From assembly GCA_002726495.1 (NCBI GenBank), contig PBTH01000011.1:2788-44088 (forward strand): a DNA stretch of 41,301 nucleotides, read 5' to 3'. Of this stretch, positions 9,683-18,240 are shown piece by piece (the first letter of the stretch is position 1; every line of letters starts with the position of its first letter). The stretch comes from Methanobacteriota archaeon (lineage in GTDB: Archaea; Thermoplasmatota; Poseidoniia; Poseidoniales; Poseidoniaceae). A program made the translations under genes and the position numbers. Under the pieces are notes generated by a model. That model was not told where the DNA came from. It saw only the letters and a list, made by a program, of their open reading frames with translations, and did not search any database.

Positions 9683-10983
9683 GCGATAAACCCACCATCT
9701 GGCGAGCCCTGGATCGCAAAGCCATGGCCGTTGCTGAATTCACACTTCGTCAACAACGAAAGCGGCTTTCAACTTGGGTTGTGATGGGTGTTGGTTTCCT
9801 TGCCATGGCAGTATTGACCATGTTTTACATCGACTCGATGATGAGAGATTACGATGCGATTGACAACGATGGTGACTCAAGTGATTTCGATATGGACGGT
9901 TATCCAAATGGCCAAGAAGTGCTCTACGGCACGGACATACTGGACCCTGATTCACACCCGGGATTGCTCAACCCATCAATTCCTCCCGACGACCCATCTA
10001 AATGGATAAATGAGGATGATTTTGACATTGAATCTTTGGCTTCCGGAAGTTATGGATACGATGATGACGGAGATTGCAGAACAGAAGAAAAGACGGCATC
10101 TCAGCAAGATACAAACAGCAACAATATCCCTTGTGATGTAAGAATAACCGAGCCCTCATACTACAACGGCTTTTCAACCGCAATCCTCAGCGACCGTGGT
10201 GTCGACGAGGATCCCGACGACGATGCATATGCAAAGGAGTCAATTCATCGCGCCTTCGTTTTAGCTCTTGGTAAGTTTGGATTTGTTTTTCTGATTGGGA
10301 TTTTCGTACCCTTGTTCATGGCAACCGGTCTTGTTCGTGATGAAATGACCTCAGGAACCATGCATTACATGCTCTCAAAACCCATCGCCCGTTCGGAAGT
10401 ATTCCTGTATCGCATCCTAGGATTTTTGGGGCTTGCCTGGCCGTACATGACAGGGATGGTTGTCCTCGCAGCATTGGTCACGGGATTCTTTGGCCCCAGT
10501 GATGGATTCTTCAGATTCAGTGACCTTGGCGTGTGGATGGCAGTGCTCCTTGCTTCGCTTTTGGCGGTACTCGTCTACGCCATGTTGTTTTGTTTACTCG
10601 GCGTATTGTGGAAGCATGGAATCATACTCGCGCTTCCCTTTGCTGCTTGGGAATTGGGCATGATTTTAACCACCTTGGGCGCTCCAGATGCCGCCATCCT
10701 TCGGTTTTCGGTCATCGGATGGGCGATGAACATCGTTGACGCAGGTGCAGCTTTGGCTTGGACGGACACTTCACTCCTCATCGAACTCGGACTATGGGGC
10801 GGTGGAAGCAACAATGCTGAACCGCTAACAGGTTCGCTCGCATTGCAAATATTCGCATCTGATTCAGGATTAGGGCTTACACCTTTAGTGACCATTGTCG
10901 TGTCGATTTGCGTGATGCTTTTCCAAGCAGCAACCTGCTGGTTTGTTGGTGGAGCATTGTTCAAGTCCAAAGAAATAGACTGA
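9679..10983 (+). CDS. ABC-2 type permease with a large acidic, calcium-type extracytoplasmic loop
   Basis: Membrane subunit for the ATPase at 8693, 434 residues. After the first membrane span (about residues 32-54) comes an unusual loop of about 135 residues rich in Asp. It contains DNDGDSSDFDMDGYPNGQE followed by a GTDILDPDSHPG segment, the pattern of thrombospondin-type-3/dockerin-like calcium loops in secreted proteins. Two cysteines (DDGDCR and IPCDV) may form a disulfide. The ordinary ABC-2 core follows, with FLIGIFVPLFMATGLVRDE, then TSGTMHYMLSKPIARSE, and four or more further spans. ATGA overlap with the ATPase, preceded by GGAGGGGG. The loop should lie outside the cell. Substrate unknown. 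Confidence 0.85.
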   Translation: MSDKPTIWRALDRKAMAVAEFTLRQQRKRLSTWVVMGVGFLAMAVLTMFYIDSMMRDYDAIDNDGDSSDFDMDGYPNGQEVLYGTDILDPDSHPGLLNPSIPPDDPSKWINEDDFDIESLASGSYGYDDDGDCRTEEKTASQQDTNSNNIPCDVRITEPSYYNGFSTAILSDRGVDEDPDDDAYAKESIHRAFVLALGKFGFVFLIGIFVPLFMATGLVRDEMTSGTMHYMLSKPIARSEVFLYRILGFLGLAWPYMTGMVVLAALVTGFFGPSDGFFRFSDLGVWMAVLLASLLAVLVYAMLFCLLGVLWKHGIILALPFAAWELGMILTTLGAPDAAILRFSVIGWAMNIVDAGAALAWTDTSLLIELGLWGGGSNNAEPLTGSLALQIFASDSGLGLTPLVTIVVSICVMLFQAATCWFVGGALFKSKEID

Positions 10984-10992
10984 GGTGATCGG

Positions 10993-12201
10993 ATGGATAA
11001 TCAACCGATTGTACCGGAATATTTTGACGGAGATTTTTCCACGATGTGGGCATTAGGGCAGCGCAAACCACTTTGGCACCTGACATGGGATTGGTGGTGG
11101 TGGTTGGTCATGGTAGATGACCCAGATGGCAATCCAAGTGGAAGGCAATTGATGGTCTTGTGGTCAACAAAAGACAACGACATGGTCGATGTTAATGGCA
11201 AGGAATGGACGCCTAAAGGCCGCCCTGGATTCGACGAGCACAAAGGCATGGCAATCGATGGCATGGTCTGTGCTTGGTGGTTTGATGGTACACGAATGCA
11301 CGAGCCCTACATCAAACGTATTTGCCGCATGATCGCCTTTGATGACATGCATCCTGCTTGGCCTGGAAAGGGACTTGGTAAAGGAGGCGGAGCGGTTGTT
11401 CCGTTGCTTCATGAAGACCTCTCGATGGGGCTCACAAGCGATATGAGCAAATTTTGGCTAACACTCAAAGGCGACCAGCAAGCCATCGCAAATGGAGCAC
11501 CAAAGGACATGGAACTTGAGTTCACGCCGTGGAACCATGCGATGTCGGTTGCTCGTCCATCCACTGCAACCTATGCAAGCAACATGGGCTACGACATTCT
11601 CCGAGTCCACGGAACAAAGGTCAAAGGTCAAATCGGAGGAGAAGACGTCCAAGGAAGCGCATATTTTCAGAAAGTGTGTGTCCAAGCACCCTCGCCACCA
11701 TGGTATTGGGGCGTCTTGCACTTTGAGGATGGTTCGTATCTGGATTGGTTTTTACCTCACCTTTCTCCGACCATTACCGCACGGAATCCCAACCCTTGGA
11801 AACGAAGGGATATACAACACATTGGCCTTTCTCAAGGAGGATTATTCCACGATGCTAAGAATCAGAGAACTGAGCGTTTTGGCAGAGTTGAAGTCATCAA
11901 AAGTACTTCACAACGTGTTGAGGGAGCACACGGGCAAAGCCCAGACTCACCTCTGCCGGCATTCTCTGTGAAAATGTGGAACGGAAGGACGAGTGTACAA
12001 TTCAAAGTCGAAGCCGTTGACCGCGCCCACTGGCATTTTGACCAACCTACCCGAGGAGGAATGTGGTCACATCTCACCTACAATGAATACCCACTTGAGT
12101 TAATGAAATTGGAAATCGTTGATGAATTTGGAAAACGAACTCGCAACGACTACGGGTGGGCAAGGGGTAACGCTGAACACTCTTGGGGCTTACTTCATTG
12201 A
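10993..12201 (+). CDS. Possible AttH/CrtC-type lipocalin-like protein
   Basis: A 402-residue soluble protein rich in Trp and Gly, without a signal peptide or membrane span. The segment GYDILRVHGTKVKGQIGGEDVQGSAYF, followed by YWGVLHFEDGSYLDWFL, resembles the centre of AttH/CrtC (hydroxyneurosporene synthase-like) lipocalin-fold proteins, where a G-x-x-Y/W strand is followed by a W-x-x-x-x-L-x-D-G strand. The match is by eye and only moderate. It follows the second ABC permease after 9 nt with GAGGTGAT before the ATG, so it belongs to the ABC cluster and may handle a lipid-like ligand. That role is an inference from context and fold only. Otherwise it is a conserved hypothetical. Confidence 0.5.
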   Translation: MDNQPIVPEYFDGDFSTMWALGQRKPLWHLTWDWWWWLVMVDDPDGNPSGRQLMVLWSTKDNDMVDVNGKEWTPKGRPGFDEHKGMAIDGMVCAWWFDGTRMHEPYIKRICRMIAFDDMHPAWPGKGLGKGGGAVVPLLHEDLSMGLTSDMSKFWLTLKGDQQAIANGAPKDMELEFTPWNHAMSVARPSTATYASNMGYDILRVHGTKVKGQIGGEDVQGSAYFQKVCVQAPSPPWYWGVLHFEDGSYLDWFLPHLSPTITARNPNPWKRRDIQHIGLSQGGLFHDAKNQRTERFGRVEVIKSTSQRVEGAHGQSPDSPLPAFSVKMWNGRTSVQFKVEAVDRAHWHFDQPTRGGMWSHLTYNEYPLELMKLEIVDEFGKRTRNDYGWARGNAEHSWGLLH

Positions 12202-12267
12202 ATTTCAACAGATATTCGGGGTAAGGTATTTGTCTCAAGTGTTTCTAAGGCTAACAGAGGCCTCACC

Positions 12268-13305
12268 ATGTCCGAAGACTCACCAGCACCCGAAGAAGAC
12301 GAAAAAACCGAGGCAACAACCCTTGAATCATCAGAAGATGCTAGGATTGAGGCTCAAACCAAGAAGTACAGATTGATTTCTGGGGAAACGGTTTTGGAAA
12401 ACGGAGAAGCACGGCCAAGCACCCTTGCATTCATTGGAATGTACTTCATTGGACTGTTGGTATTTGGAGTACACATACTCTTCTCAAATCCTCCTGAAGC
12501 AAGCGGAGATGCTTCTTTTGGCGTCAAACTCCTTGCTACAATCCTTGAATTGTCCTCTGGAGAGGATCTGCCGATTGGATTTGTACTTGTCATGGGCGGA
12601 ATTACATGGATTAACCGAATGCTGAATATCTCCACCTCAGGCCGTTGGACAACGACCGCTCTACTCGCCATTACACTTGCACCTGTTATCGTGCAAATCG
12701 ACCAACTCATCGCCACAATCGCTAACATTTTCCTTGCAGAAAACATGGAGCCATTCATTCCAATCGATTACAGTTACTTCTGGTTTGGAATTGTATTCAC
12801 ACTCGCATTCTGGGCGGCCACATTGTTCTATCAACGCAGCTTCTCCTATGCGATTACCAGCAATGCTGTGATTTTCCAACACTCCTTTATGCTCTCTCGT
12901 TCGCACCGACGTATTCTGTTTGACCGTATTTCCGAGGTCATGGTAGAGCGAACACCTATGGGCACAGTACTCGGATACGCCACGGTGACCATCATGACAG
13001 ATTCGGGCGTAGGTCTCGTGGATGAAACCGTTGGTATGAGTGCTGGAACTACCGGCGGAGGTGCATCCGATAACGCAGGTGATTCTGCCGCATCCAAAGT
13101 CAAGAGAGGGCTTTTCAAATCGTTCTTTGCCTTCCTCACCTATCAGCGCACTTCACGTCGTGTTGACCCAGACCCAAAGCATTGCTTCTACAAAGTTCGT
13201 AAGTGGGAAAATGTCAAGTTGATGCTTAATGAGATGCACAAGAAGCATTCCTCATCCAATTTGCTTGAAGACCTCAAGACCGCCATGACCAAAGACGACT
13301 CTTGA
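12268..13305 (+). CDS. Membrane protein with bacterial-type PH domain
   Basis: The 345-residue protein starts with an acidic, disordered stretch of about 35 residues, then four hydrophobic segments, the first being STLAFIGMYFIGLLVFGVHI and the last SYFWFGIVFTLAFWAATLFY. A domain like bPH2/DUF304 follows: SYAITSNAVIFQHSFML, then HRRILFDRISEVMVERTPMG and LGYATVTIMTDSG, the usual progression of strands. A short Gly/Ala linker and a basic tail finish it. Such proteins are membrane-anchored with a cytosolic PH fold, and their role is mostly unknown. It lies downstream of the ABC cluster with a 66-nt gap and no strong ribosome site, so it could have its own promoter. Confidence 0.7.
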   Translation: MSEDSPAPEEDEKTEATTLESSEDARIEAQTKKYRLISGETVLENGEARPSTLAFIGMYFIGLLVFGVHILFSNPPEASGDASFGVKLLATILELSSGEDLPIGFVLVMGGITWINRMLNISTSGRWTTTALLAITLAPVIVQIDQLIATIANIFLAENMEPFIPIDYSYFWFGIVFTLAFWAATLFYQRSFSYAITSNAVIFQHSFMLSRSHRRILFDRISEVMVERTPMGTVLGYATVTIMTDSGVGLVDETVGMSAGTTGGGASDNAGDSAASKVKRGLFKSFFAFLTYQRTSRRVDPDPKHCFYKVRKWENVKLMLNEMHKKHSSSNLLEDLKTAMTKDDS

Positions 13306-13355
13306 ATGCTTCAAGCGAGCCTTGAAAAGTACCATCCTCCACGCAAGGGTACGAG

Positions 13356-13883
13356 ATGGTTATTATGTCACAAGAATTACTACAAGGCCCCATTGAAATG
13401 TTTAGCAACGGCGACTTAGACGGCGCAATTGCAGACCTTGAAGCAAAGATAAAAGATCATGCTGAAGTTGCAGAACTCCACCACATGTGGGCTGAATTTG
13501 CAAACATGAAGAATGCCGATGCACAAGATGATGTTATTGCTGGCCGAAAAATAATGAAGGCCTACAAAACCGCCATGGAACTCGATGAAGAAAGCATGGA
13601 ATACATCGCAGACTTCGCTTCCTTTGCCCTTGAATGCCGCCGGATCCCGGTCGCAGTAAAGGAATTCCAACGATATGCTACCCGTCTTAAGCTTGAGGAT
13701 ATTCCCGTTGATGAAATTCTATTCACTGCAAGCCGAAATCTCGTTGACGCCATTGAAGTGATGGACCCTTCACGAAAGGCTCCAATGGTCCAACCATGGC
13801 TTAAGCAAGCACTTGAGTGGGCAGTTGGTGCTCTTGGCTATACGACTGAAGACGCCATAAATACGCTCAATTCTGACGAATGA
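13356..13883 (+). CDS. Small helical (TPR-like) protein of unknown function
   Basis: The 175-residue acidic protein is predicted to be almost entirely helical. The segments NGDLDGAIADLEAKIKDHAE, ELHHMWAEFANMKNAD, and IAGRKIMKAYKTAMELDEES have the spacing of Ala/Leu-rich paired helices seen in tetratricopeptide repeats, but no clean TPR consensus. I do not recognise a family. Start is the ATG at 13356 or the one three codons later, at 13365. It ends one nucleotide before the truA ribosome site, so it is probably co-transcribed with truA. Confidence 0.65.
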   Translation: MVIMSQELLQGPIEMFSNGDLDGAIADLEAKIKDHAEVAELHHMWAEFANMKNADAQDDVIAGRKIMKAYKTAMELDEESMEYIADFASFALECRRIPVAVKEFQRYATRLKLEDIPVDEILFTASRNLVDAIEVMDPSRKAPMVQPWLKQALEWAVGALGYTTEDAINTLNSDE

Positions 13884-13890
13884 GGTGCTA

Positions 13891-14811
13891 ATGGTGGCCT
13901 CTACGGTTCGCCTTTTCTTCCGGCTAGGTTACCTTGGCGATGCGTTTCACGGAAGCCAAATTCAACCTGATGTTCGTACCGTCCAGGGTGAATTGATCCG
14001 TGTGTTTCGCTCACTCAAGTGGCTTGACCCGGACAATGAAGGGCATCTTCTCGTACTCTCAAGTAGAACCGATGCTGGTGTTCATGTCAGAATTAATGGA
14101 GGAATCGTCACATTGGAGCGTGAGTTATGGGGTGCATTGACTCCTAAGAAAATGATCCGAGCCATTGATGACCGATTGGACGACAACATTGCATTCTTGA
14201 CCGTGGAAGAAGTTTCAGACGATTGGAATCCTCGCATGGCTGCGTTTCGCGTGTATCGGTACAGACTCGAGGGAATGGAATTTTGGAAAGCCCCTGAGAT
14301 TGAACAGTTCAACGCGTGGCTTCAACTCTTTGTAGGTACATACGATGCAAGGAATTTTGCTCGTTTGGAGGAGGGAAAAAATCCGATGAGAACGATTCTT
14401 AATGCTCAACCTTGGACGGACAACGGACGACTGATCGGTTTTGAGATCACAGGTGAAGCATTTCTTTGGAACCAAGTTCGCAGAACAGCAAATGCTCTCT
14501 TTCGCTTAGCAATAGGTGAACTCAGTGAACAGGATATTGTTGAAGCCATTGAGCAGCCACTCACTCCAGTTGATTTTGGTGTAGCACCTCCAGAGTGGTT
14601 GGTATTGTGGGGGGTTTCTTGGGAAGAATTCCCACTTCCAATCTCGACCCATTTGACGTCCCTGTCACCTCCTCCAACTGGACGAAGTGCAGAGCGTACT
14701 CGTCGGTCTCGTTGGCAAAAAGCAGCCCAACACGAGGTCAAAACTATGTTGTACAATGAATGGGCTACAATCGGCACACTGCCGTTAAGTTATCACAATT
14801 CAAGGGAGTGA
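13891..14811 (+). CDS. truA: tRNA pseudouridine synthase A
   Basis: Makes pseudouridine at positions 38-40 in the anticodon stem of tRNAs. The 306-residue protein has FRLGYLGDAFHGSQIQ at the N-terminus, the catalytic motif LSSRTDAGVHV with D61, and the later block GEAFLWNQVRRTANALFRLA typical of TruA. The ATG at 13891 is preceded by GAGGTG four nt away; a GTG at 13885 is the alternative. The C-terminal 65 residues after VLWGVSWEEFPLP are a Ser/Arg-rich tail beyond the usual family end. The 3' end overlaps the convergent ribK gene by 12 nt. Confidence 0.92.
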   Translation: MVASTVRLFFRLGYLGDAFHGSQIQPDVRTVQGELIRVFRSLKWLDPDNEGHLLVLSSRTDAGVHVRINGGIVTLERELWGALTPKKMIRAIDDRLDDNIAFLTVEEVSDDWNPRMAAFRVYRYRLEGMEFWKAPEIEQFNAWLQLFVGTYDARNFARLEEGKNPMRTILNAQPWTDNGRLIGFEITGEAFLWNQVRRTANALFRLAIGELSEQDIVEAIEQPLTPVDFGVAPPEWLVLWGVSWEEFPLPISTHLTSLSPPPTGRSAERTRRSRWQKAAQHEVKTMLYNEWATIGTLPLSYHNSRE

Positions 14812-15267
14812 AAGGTCGACAACATCACCATCTTTGAGGTTCAAATGCTCTCTTAGAAAGACCGACGAAATCACTTCAATAACGTCAACATGACGGGTTA
14901 GGTCTGGAATTAACAACGCACATTTAACCGAGATATCGCCGCTTGTGATGGTAGCATGAAAAGCCGATGCACCTCCAAACGAAACACCGTCTCGTAGGAA
15001 ACCGCGGACGCGCACCAACGGATACTCTGACACATTGTATTCCTGAGCTGCTTTGCGAGCAGATGCCGGCGCATCAAGTGTGTCAATTCCAGCTTTTTGT
15101 CGCAAAGCAATGTATTGGCTGAGTATCTCCTTTTCCACTTGTATGTTGAGAGTCCCCGGCCAAGCGGTCTGTCCGAGAATTTCACGAAACTGATCTTGAT
15201 AGTGTGGCTGCGCCATGAAAACATGTGCTCTTCCAAGCCCACTGCTTACAGTTCCTTGCAGGTTCAT
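14800..15267 (-). CDS. ribK: CTP-dependent riboflavin kinase (archaeal RibK)
   Basis: Archaeal enzyme making FMN from riboflavin using CTP instead of ATP. The protein is 155 residues when started at the ATG at 15267, where GGGAGGGG precedes it. Motifs fit the family: LQGTVSSGLGRAHVFM (start barrel strand), then WPGTLNIQVE, and near the end VIEVISSVFLREHLNLKDGD. The frame is open upstream to 15525, but those residues are unrelated to the family and overlap the divergent neighbour. No separate helix-turn-helix domain, found in some archaeal RibK proteins, is present. Tail-to-tail overlap with truA. Confidence 0.87.
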   Translation of the reverse strand: MNLQGTVSSGLGRAHVFMAQPHYQDQFREILGQTAWPGTLNIQVEKEILSQYIALRQKAGIDTLDAPASARKAAQEYNVSEYPLVRVRGFLRDGVSFGGASAFHATITSGDISVKCALLIPDLTRHVDVIEVISSVFLREHLNLKDGDVVDLSLP

Positions 15268-15320
15268 GCCCCTCCCACAATTCGCCCCTTTTTGAGGATG
15301 CGTTCTCGTCCATCTCCGGG

Positions 15321-15330
15321 TTGATATACC
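15321..15330. promoter_or_regulatory. TATA-like box in the ribK / small acidic protein divergent gap
   Basis: TTGATATACC lies 22 nt (from its centre) before the plus-strand ATG at 15348, fitting a leaderless start. Read on the other strand it is GGTATATCAA, about 55 nt before the ribK ATG, which would give a leader of about 30 nt containing the ribK ribosome site. One near-palindromic box might serve both genes in an 80-nt gap. Confidence 0.4.
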
Positions 15331-15347
15331 CTCAACGATTCTTATCA

Positions 15348-15830
15348 ATGATTGAAATGGTGAAGGACGAAGAGAGGAAATCAGAAGAAGAACAGAGTAA
15401 AAATCCAGCAGAAGGAGAATTCCATGTAGAAGATATGGAACTTTTCCTCCGTGCATACAATCTCTTTGTTGAGAAAGTTGTGGAATTTGAGTGGCCCGAG
15501 GGCCATGAAATCTGCAGCGACCCACAAATGATGCGGATGGTGTTTCAGATGTATTGGAAGCAACGACATCGACAGCGATTGGAGGATGAACGGATGCAGA
15601 AAAAACGCAGCAGACAAGGACGTGACCAAAACGAGTCCACAGAATTTATGATTGGTGGTAAAGAGAATTTCAAAAAATTTCTCAAAGGCTATATTGAATC
15701 ACACAGCGACGAAGACGAATATGAAGATGAAACCGTATTCATTGACCCTGGTGAATCAGAGCCTGACGAGGCACCCTCAACGAAAGATGCAAAAATTCGT
15801 CAAGAACGATTCCGAGAGGAGTGGGAGTGA
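15348..15830 (+). CDS. Small acidic hypothetical protein
   Basis: I do not recognise this 160-residue protein. It is highly charged: an acidic N-terminus, a central helical part (MELFLRAYNLFVEKVVEFEW, then MMRMVFQMYWKQRHRQRLED), a basic patch KKRSRQGR, and an acidic tail of Asp/Glu runs ending in a helix. The longer open frame from 15225 is rejected because it runs through the ribK start and has unrelated residues. A TATA-like box lies 22 nt before the ATG, and an alternative ATG is three codons later. It ends 3 nt before the convergent YbjQ-family gene. The composition suggests a nucleic-acid or protein-binding adaptor, but there is no direct evidence. Confidence 0.6.
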   Translation: MIEMVKDEERKSEEEQSKNPAEGEFHVEDMELFLRAYNLFVEKVVEFEWPEGHEICSDPQMMRMVFQMYWKQRHRQRLEDERMQKKRSRQGRDQNESTEFMIGGKENFKKFLKGYIESHSDEDEYEDETVFIDPGESEPDEAPSTKDAKIRQERFREEWE

Positions 15831-15833
15831 ACT

Positions 15834-16331
15834 TCACTTACGAATTCCAGTCCCATAAGCAAGGAACTCAAGCGATGATGTCCTGCCTTTCGAATTTTTT
15901 GCAAAAGTGACGGTAGATGTTTGAATACGAAGATTGGTGATTGAAGAGCACCCAAGTTGAGTTGCCTGTTCTTGCAAGCGACGAACGACTTCCCTACGGC
16001 CGTAACTAATCACAACATCATAGGAATGCAATCGTCCGCCGAAAACGGATTTCGACCACATAAAGAACATCTGCCCCATTGAAGGACCAACAACAATGCT
16101 GGTGTGGAGAAGAACTGAACTTTGGGCAGAAAGTGAACTTACTTTGTTCGAGGTTGATGATATTTGGTCGGCTCCAAATGCTGCCATTTGGTTTTTTTCA
16201 GCAACATCAAGCTTGTTCAAGAGCGAATCCTGATACCAACGTCCAAGCGCCCACGAGATCACTGGGAAAGCGAATGTCACGACAATTGAAACGATGGTCC
16301 AAACAAGCCAAATTGGAACTACTTCATCCAT
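15834..16331 (-). CDS. Membrane-anchored YbjQ/UPF0145-like protein
   Basis: The 165-residue protein has one N-terminal membrane helix (PIWLVWTIVSIVVTFAFPVI), then a domain like YbjQ (UPF0145, DUF74). Evidence is the order VVGPSMGQMFFMWSKSVFGG, then YGRREVVRRLQEQATQLGC and a final AYGTGI, which match the family's glycine-rich start, long helix and terminal GTAV strand. In usual YbjQ the helix carries R-x-x-A-x-x-x-M and GANAI; here these are diverged (SSITNLRI). It lies 9 nt behind a more typical YbjQ protein and is probably a derived paralogue. YbjQ proteins form pentamers, and their function is unknown. Confidence 0.62.
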   Translation of the reverse strand: MDEVVPIWLVWTIVSIVVTFAFPVISWALGRWYQDSLLNKLDVAEKNQMAAFGADQISSTSNKVSSLSAQSSVLLHTSIVVGPSMGQMFFMWSKSVFGGRLHSYDVVISYGRREVVRRLQEQATQLGCSSITNLRIQTSTVTFAKNSKGRTSSLEFLAYGTGIRK

Positions 16332-16340
16332 TGAAATGCC

Positions 16341-16679
16341 TCACTGGACAACAACAGCGGTACCGTAACAGAAAAGTTCAGAAGCACCGGCAGCAACGCT
16401 TGAAGTTGCGAATCTAACGTTGACAATAGCATTTGCTCCACGGGAGTGGGCGTCTGCCATCATGCGTTGTAGCGCTTCATTCCTTGATTCATTCAAGAGC
16501 TCTGTGTAAGCCTTTAGTTCGCCCCCAACGATGTTTTTGAGTCCAGCGAAAATATCTTTCCCAATGTGCTTTGCACGCACGGTAGAACCACTGACCAAGC
16601 CAAGTGAATTGACCAGAGAGTGGCCGGGTATTGTTTCAACATTGGATAGCATCAAGGATATGGCTTGTGGAGATTCCAT
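16341..16679 (-). CDS. YbjQ/UPF0145 family protein
   Basis: A 112-residue cytosolic protein matching the YbjQ family from end to end: the beginning strand VETIPGHSLVNSLGLVSGST, the loop FAGLKNIVGGELKAYTELL, the helix SRNEALQRMMADAHSRGANA, then IVNVRFATSSV and the terminal YGTAVVV. The ATG at 16679 is chosen; a GTG two codons before is the other option. It is directly followed by the membrane-anchored paralogue at 15834-16331, and the two are probably one transcript. Its family is structurally known but functionally undefined. Confidence 0.8.
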   Translation of the reverse strand: MESPQAISLMLSNVETIPGHSLVNSLGLVSGSTVRAKHIGKDIFAGLKNIVGGELKAYTELLNESRNEALQRMMADAHSRGANAIVNVRFATSSVAAGASELFCYGTAVVVQ

Positions 16680-16725
16680 GTTCACAAGACAAAATACGTT
16701 CCATATGAAGGTTTAGGTACAGAAT

Positions 16726-18210
16726 CTACAACAACGGTTGCATGCGAAGCCATTCCAAATCAGAGATGTAGAGTTGGCGAATATCGTCAAGGCCAAGAAC
16801 GAGCATGGCAAGCCTCTCGAGGCCCATCCCCCAAGCCAAGACTGGAGACTGTATTCCGAGTGGTTCAGTAACTTCGGGACGGAAGATTCCAGCTCCACCG
16901 AGTTCAAGCCACTTACCGTGCCACTTCACTTCAATTTCAAGACTGGGTTCTGTGTATGGAAAGTAAGCCGGACGAACACGAACTTCGGGATATCCCATCT
17001 TTGCATAGAATGTTTTGAGCGTTGTTACAAGCATTTGGAGGTTTGCTCCTTCTTCCATAATGATGCCTTCAATTTGATGGAATTCAGGCAAGTGGGTTCG
17101 GTCAATCGCTTCTTTTCGGAAAACTCGATCAACCGAAAAGACCCTGCAAGCTTCTTTGGGATGCTTAGCGAGGTATTGAATCGTATTGACAGTGGTGTGC
17201 GTGCGCAGAAGAGAACGTTGGGCAGTGTCAAACGAGAATGAGCCGCCCCAGCCTGTTGAGCCTGTATCTCCTCCGTCTTCGTGTATGGACTTCCACTTGC
17301 TCATCAAGTCTTCAGACAAATCCATTTTCAAAGGCTCTGTGAGGTAAAAGGTATCTTGCATTTCCCGAGCAGGATGGTCTTGAGGGATAAAAAGGGCATC
17401 CATGTTCCATCCTGCGGTTTGAACATAATCGTCAACCAATTCCGAGAATCCCATTTCCAAAAACACCGAACGAATCCGTTCGATCAACGCTTGCATTGGA
17501 TGGCTACGACCCCGGCGAGGGGTTGCTGATTCAAGCGTGACATCAAAGGCCCGGAATTCTGCTTCCTTCCATTCATCGGTCTGAAGCAATTCAGGCGTCA
17601 GTTCTGAAATAACGACGCTTTCTTTCAACAACTCGGGGTCAACTGATTCCCCTACTGGAGTAATGGACCATGAGCGAACTGTTTGTTCTAATGAGGAGAC
17701 CAACCCCTTTCGTTGGCGGAAATGATTGAGTAAATCATCGTCAAGTTCGCTCATCTCTAATGGGAGCGAACTCAGAAAATCACTTCGCTTTTTGAGCGTA
17801 TCTTCAATCATGGAAGCATCATTAGCGACAAGTATGCCTCCATCAATGGCGACTCCAAGTTGTTTGAGCAAGCCAACACCAGGACCCGCTTCATGCCGTT
17901 CAAACTCAGATTGTAAAGCCTTCATAGAAGGTTCACTTACCGTTTTCATCCAATTCCACAGGCGCTGTTCTAGGAGTCCAGAATGCATTGCTTTTTCACC
18001 TTCGGAATCAAGTTGGATATCGGTGGTCACAACCTCACTCAGTTTCACGAAACCATGATTCTCTAATCCATGACCTGCACCCACAGCAACGGCTTGGTCG
18101 GTCCACGAACAAGTCTCAAGAACTTGCTCTAGTGACCATGAGGGATGGTCGATTTGTTGCATCTTGAGCAACATTCGTCGCTCCGGATTTAACAGATTGA
18201 GACCATCCAT
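16726..18210 (-). CDS. pheS: Phenylalanyl-tRNA synthetase alpha subunit
   Basis: Class II aminoacyl-tRNA synthetase subunit with the active site for charging tRNA-Phe. The 494-residue protein is of the archaeal/eukaryotic type, with N-terminal winged-helix regions (about 1-200) before the catalytic domain. Motif 2 region: EFHQIEGIIMEEGANLQMLV. Phenylalanine pocket: RPAYFPYTEPSLEIEV. Motif 3: AWGMGLERLAMLVLGLDDIR. The ATG at 18210 has GGGAG just upstream and is preferred to the GTG at 18231. The beta subunit (pheT) is not in the window, so the two genes are apart here. An inverted repeat lies upstream of the start at 18241-18270. Confidence 0.95.
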   Translation of the reverse strand: MDGLNLLNPERRMLLKMQQIDHPSWSLEQVLETCSWTDQAVAVGAGHGLENHGFVKLSEVVTTDIQLDSEGEKAMHSGLLEQRLWNWMKTVSEPSMKALQSEFERHEAGPGVGLLKQLGVAIDGGILVANDASMIEDTLKKRSDFLSSLPLEMSELDDDLLNHFRQRKGLVSSLEQTVRSWSITPVGESVDPELLKESVVISELTPELLQTDEWKEAEFRAFDVTLESATPRRGRSHPMQALIERIRSVFLEMGFSELVDDYVQTAGWNMDALFIPQDHPAREMQDTFYLTEPLKMDLSEDLMSKWKSIHEDGGDTGSTGWGGSFSFDTAQRSLLRTHTTVNTIQYLAKHPKEACRVFSVDRVFRKEAIDRTHLPEFHQIEGIIMEEGANLQMLVTTLKTFYAKMGYPEVRVRPAYFPYTEPSLEIEVKWHGKWLELGGAGIFRPEVTEPLGIQSPVLAWGMGLERLAMLVLGLDDIRQLYISDLEWLRMQPLL

Positions 18211-18240
18211 GATTCTCCCAATGGCACACACGACTTGAAA

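Noticed and set aside
15268..15525. N-terminal extension of RibK that might have been a helix-turn-helix domain
   Set aside because: The extra residues are Leu/Ser/Arg-rich without a helix-turn-helix pattern and overlap the divergent gene's promoter and start; a strong ribosome site precedes the internal ATG.
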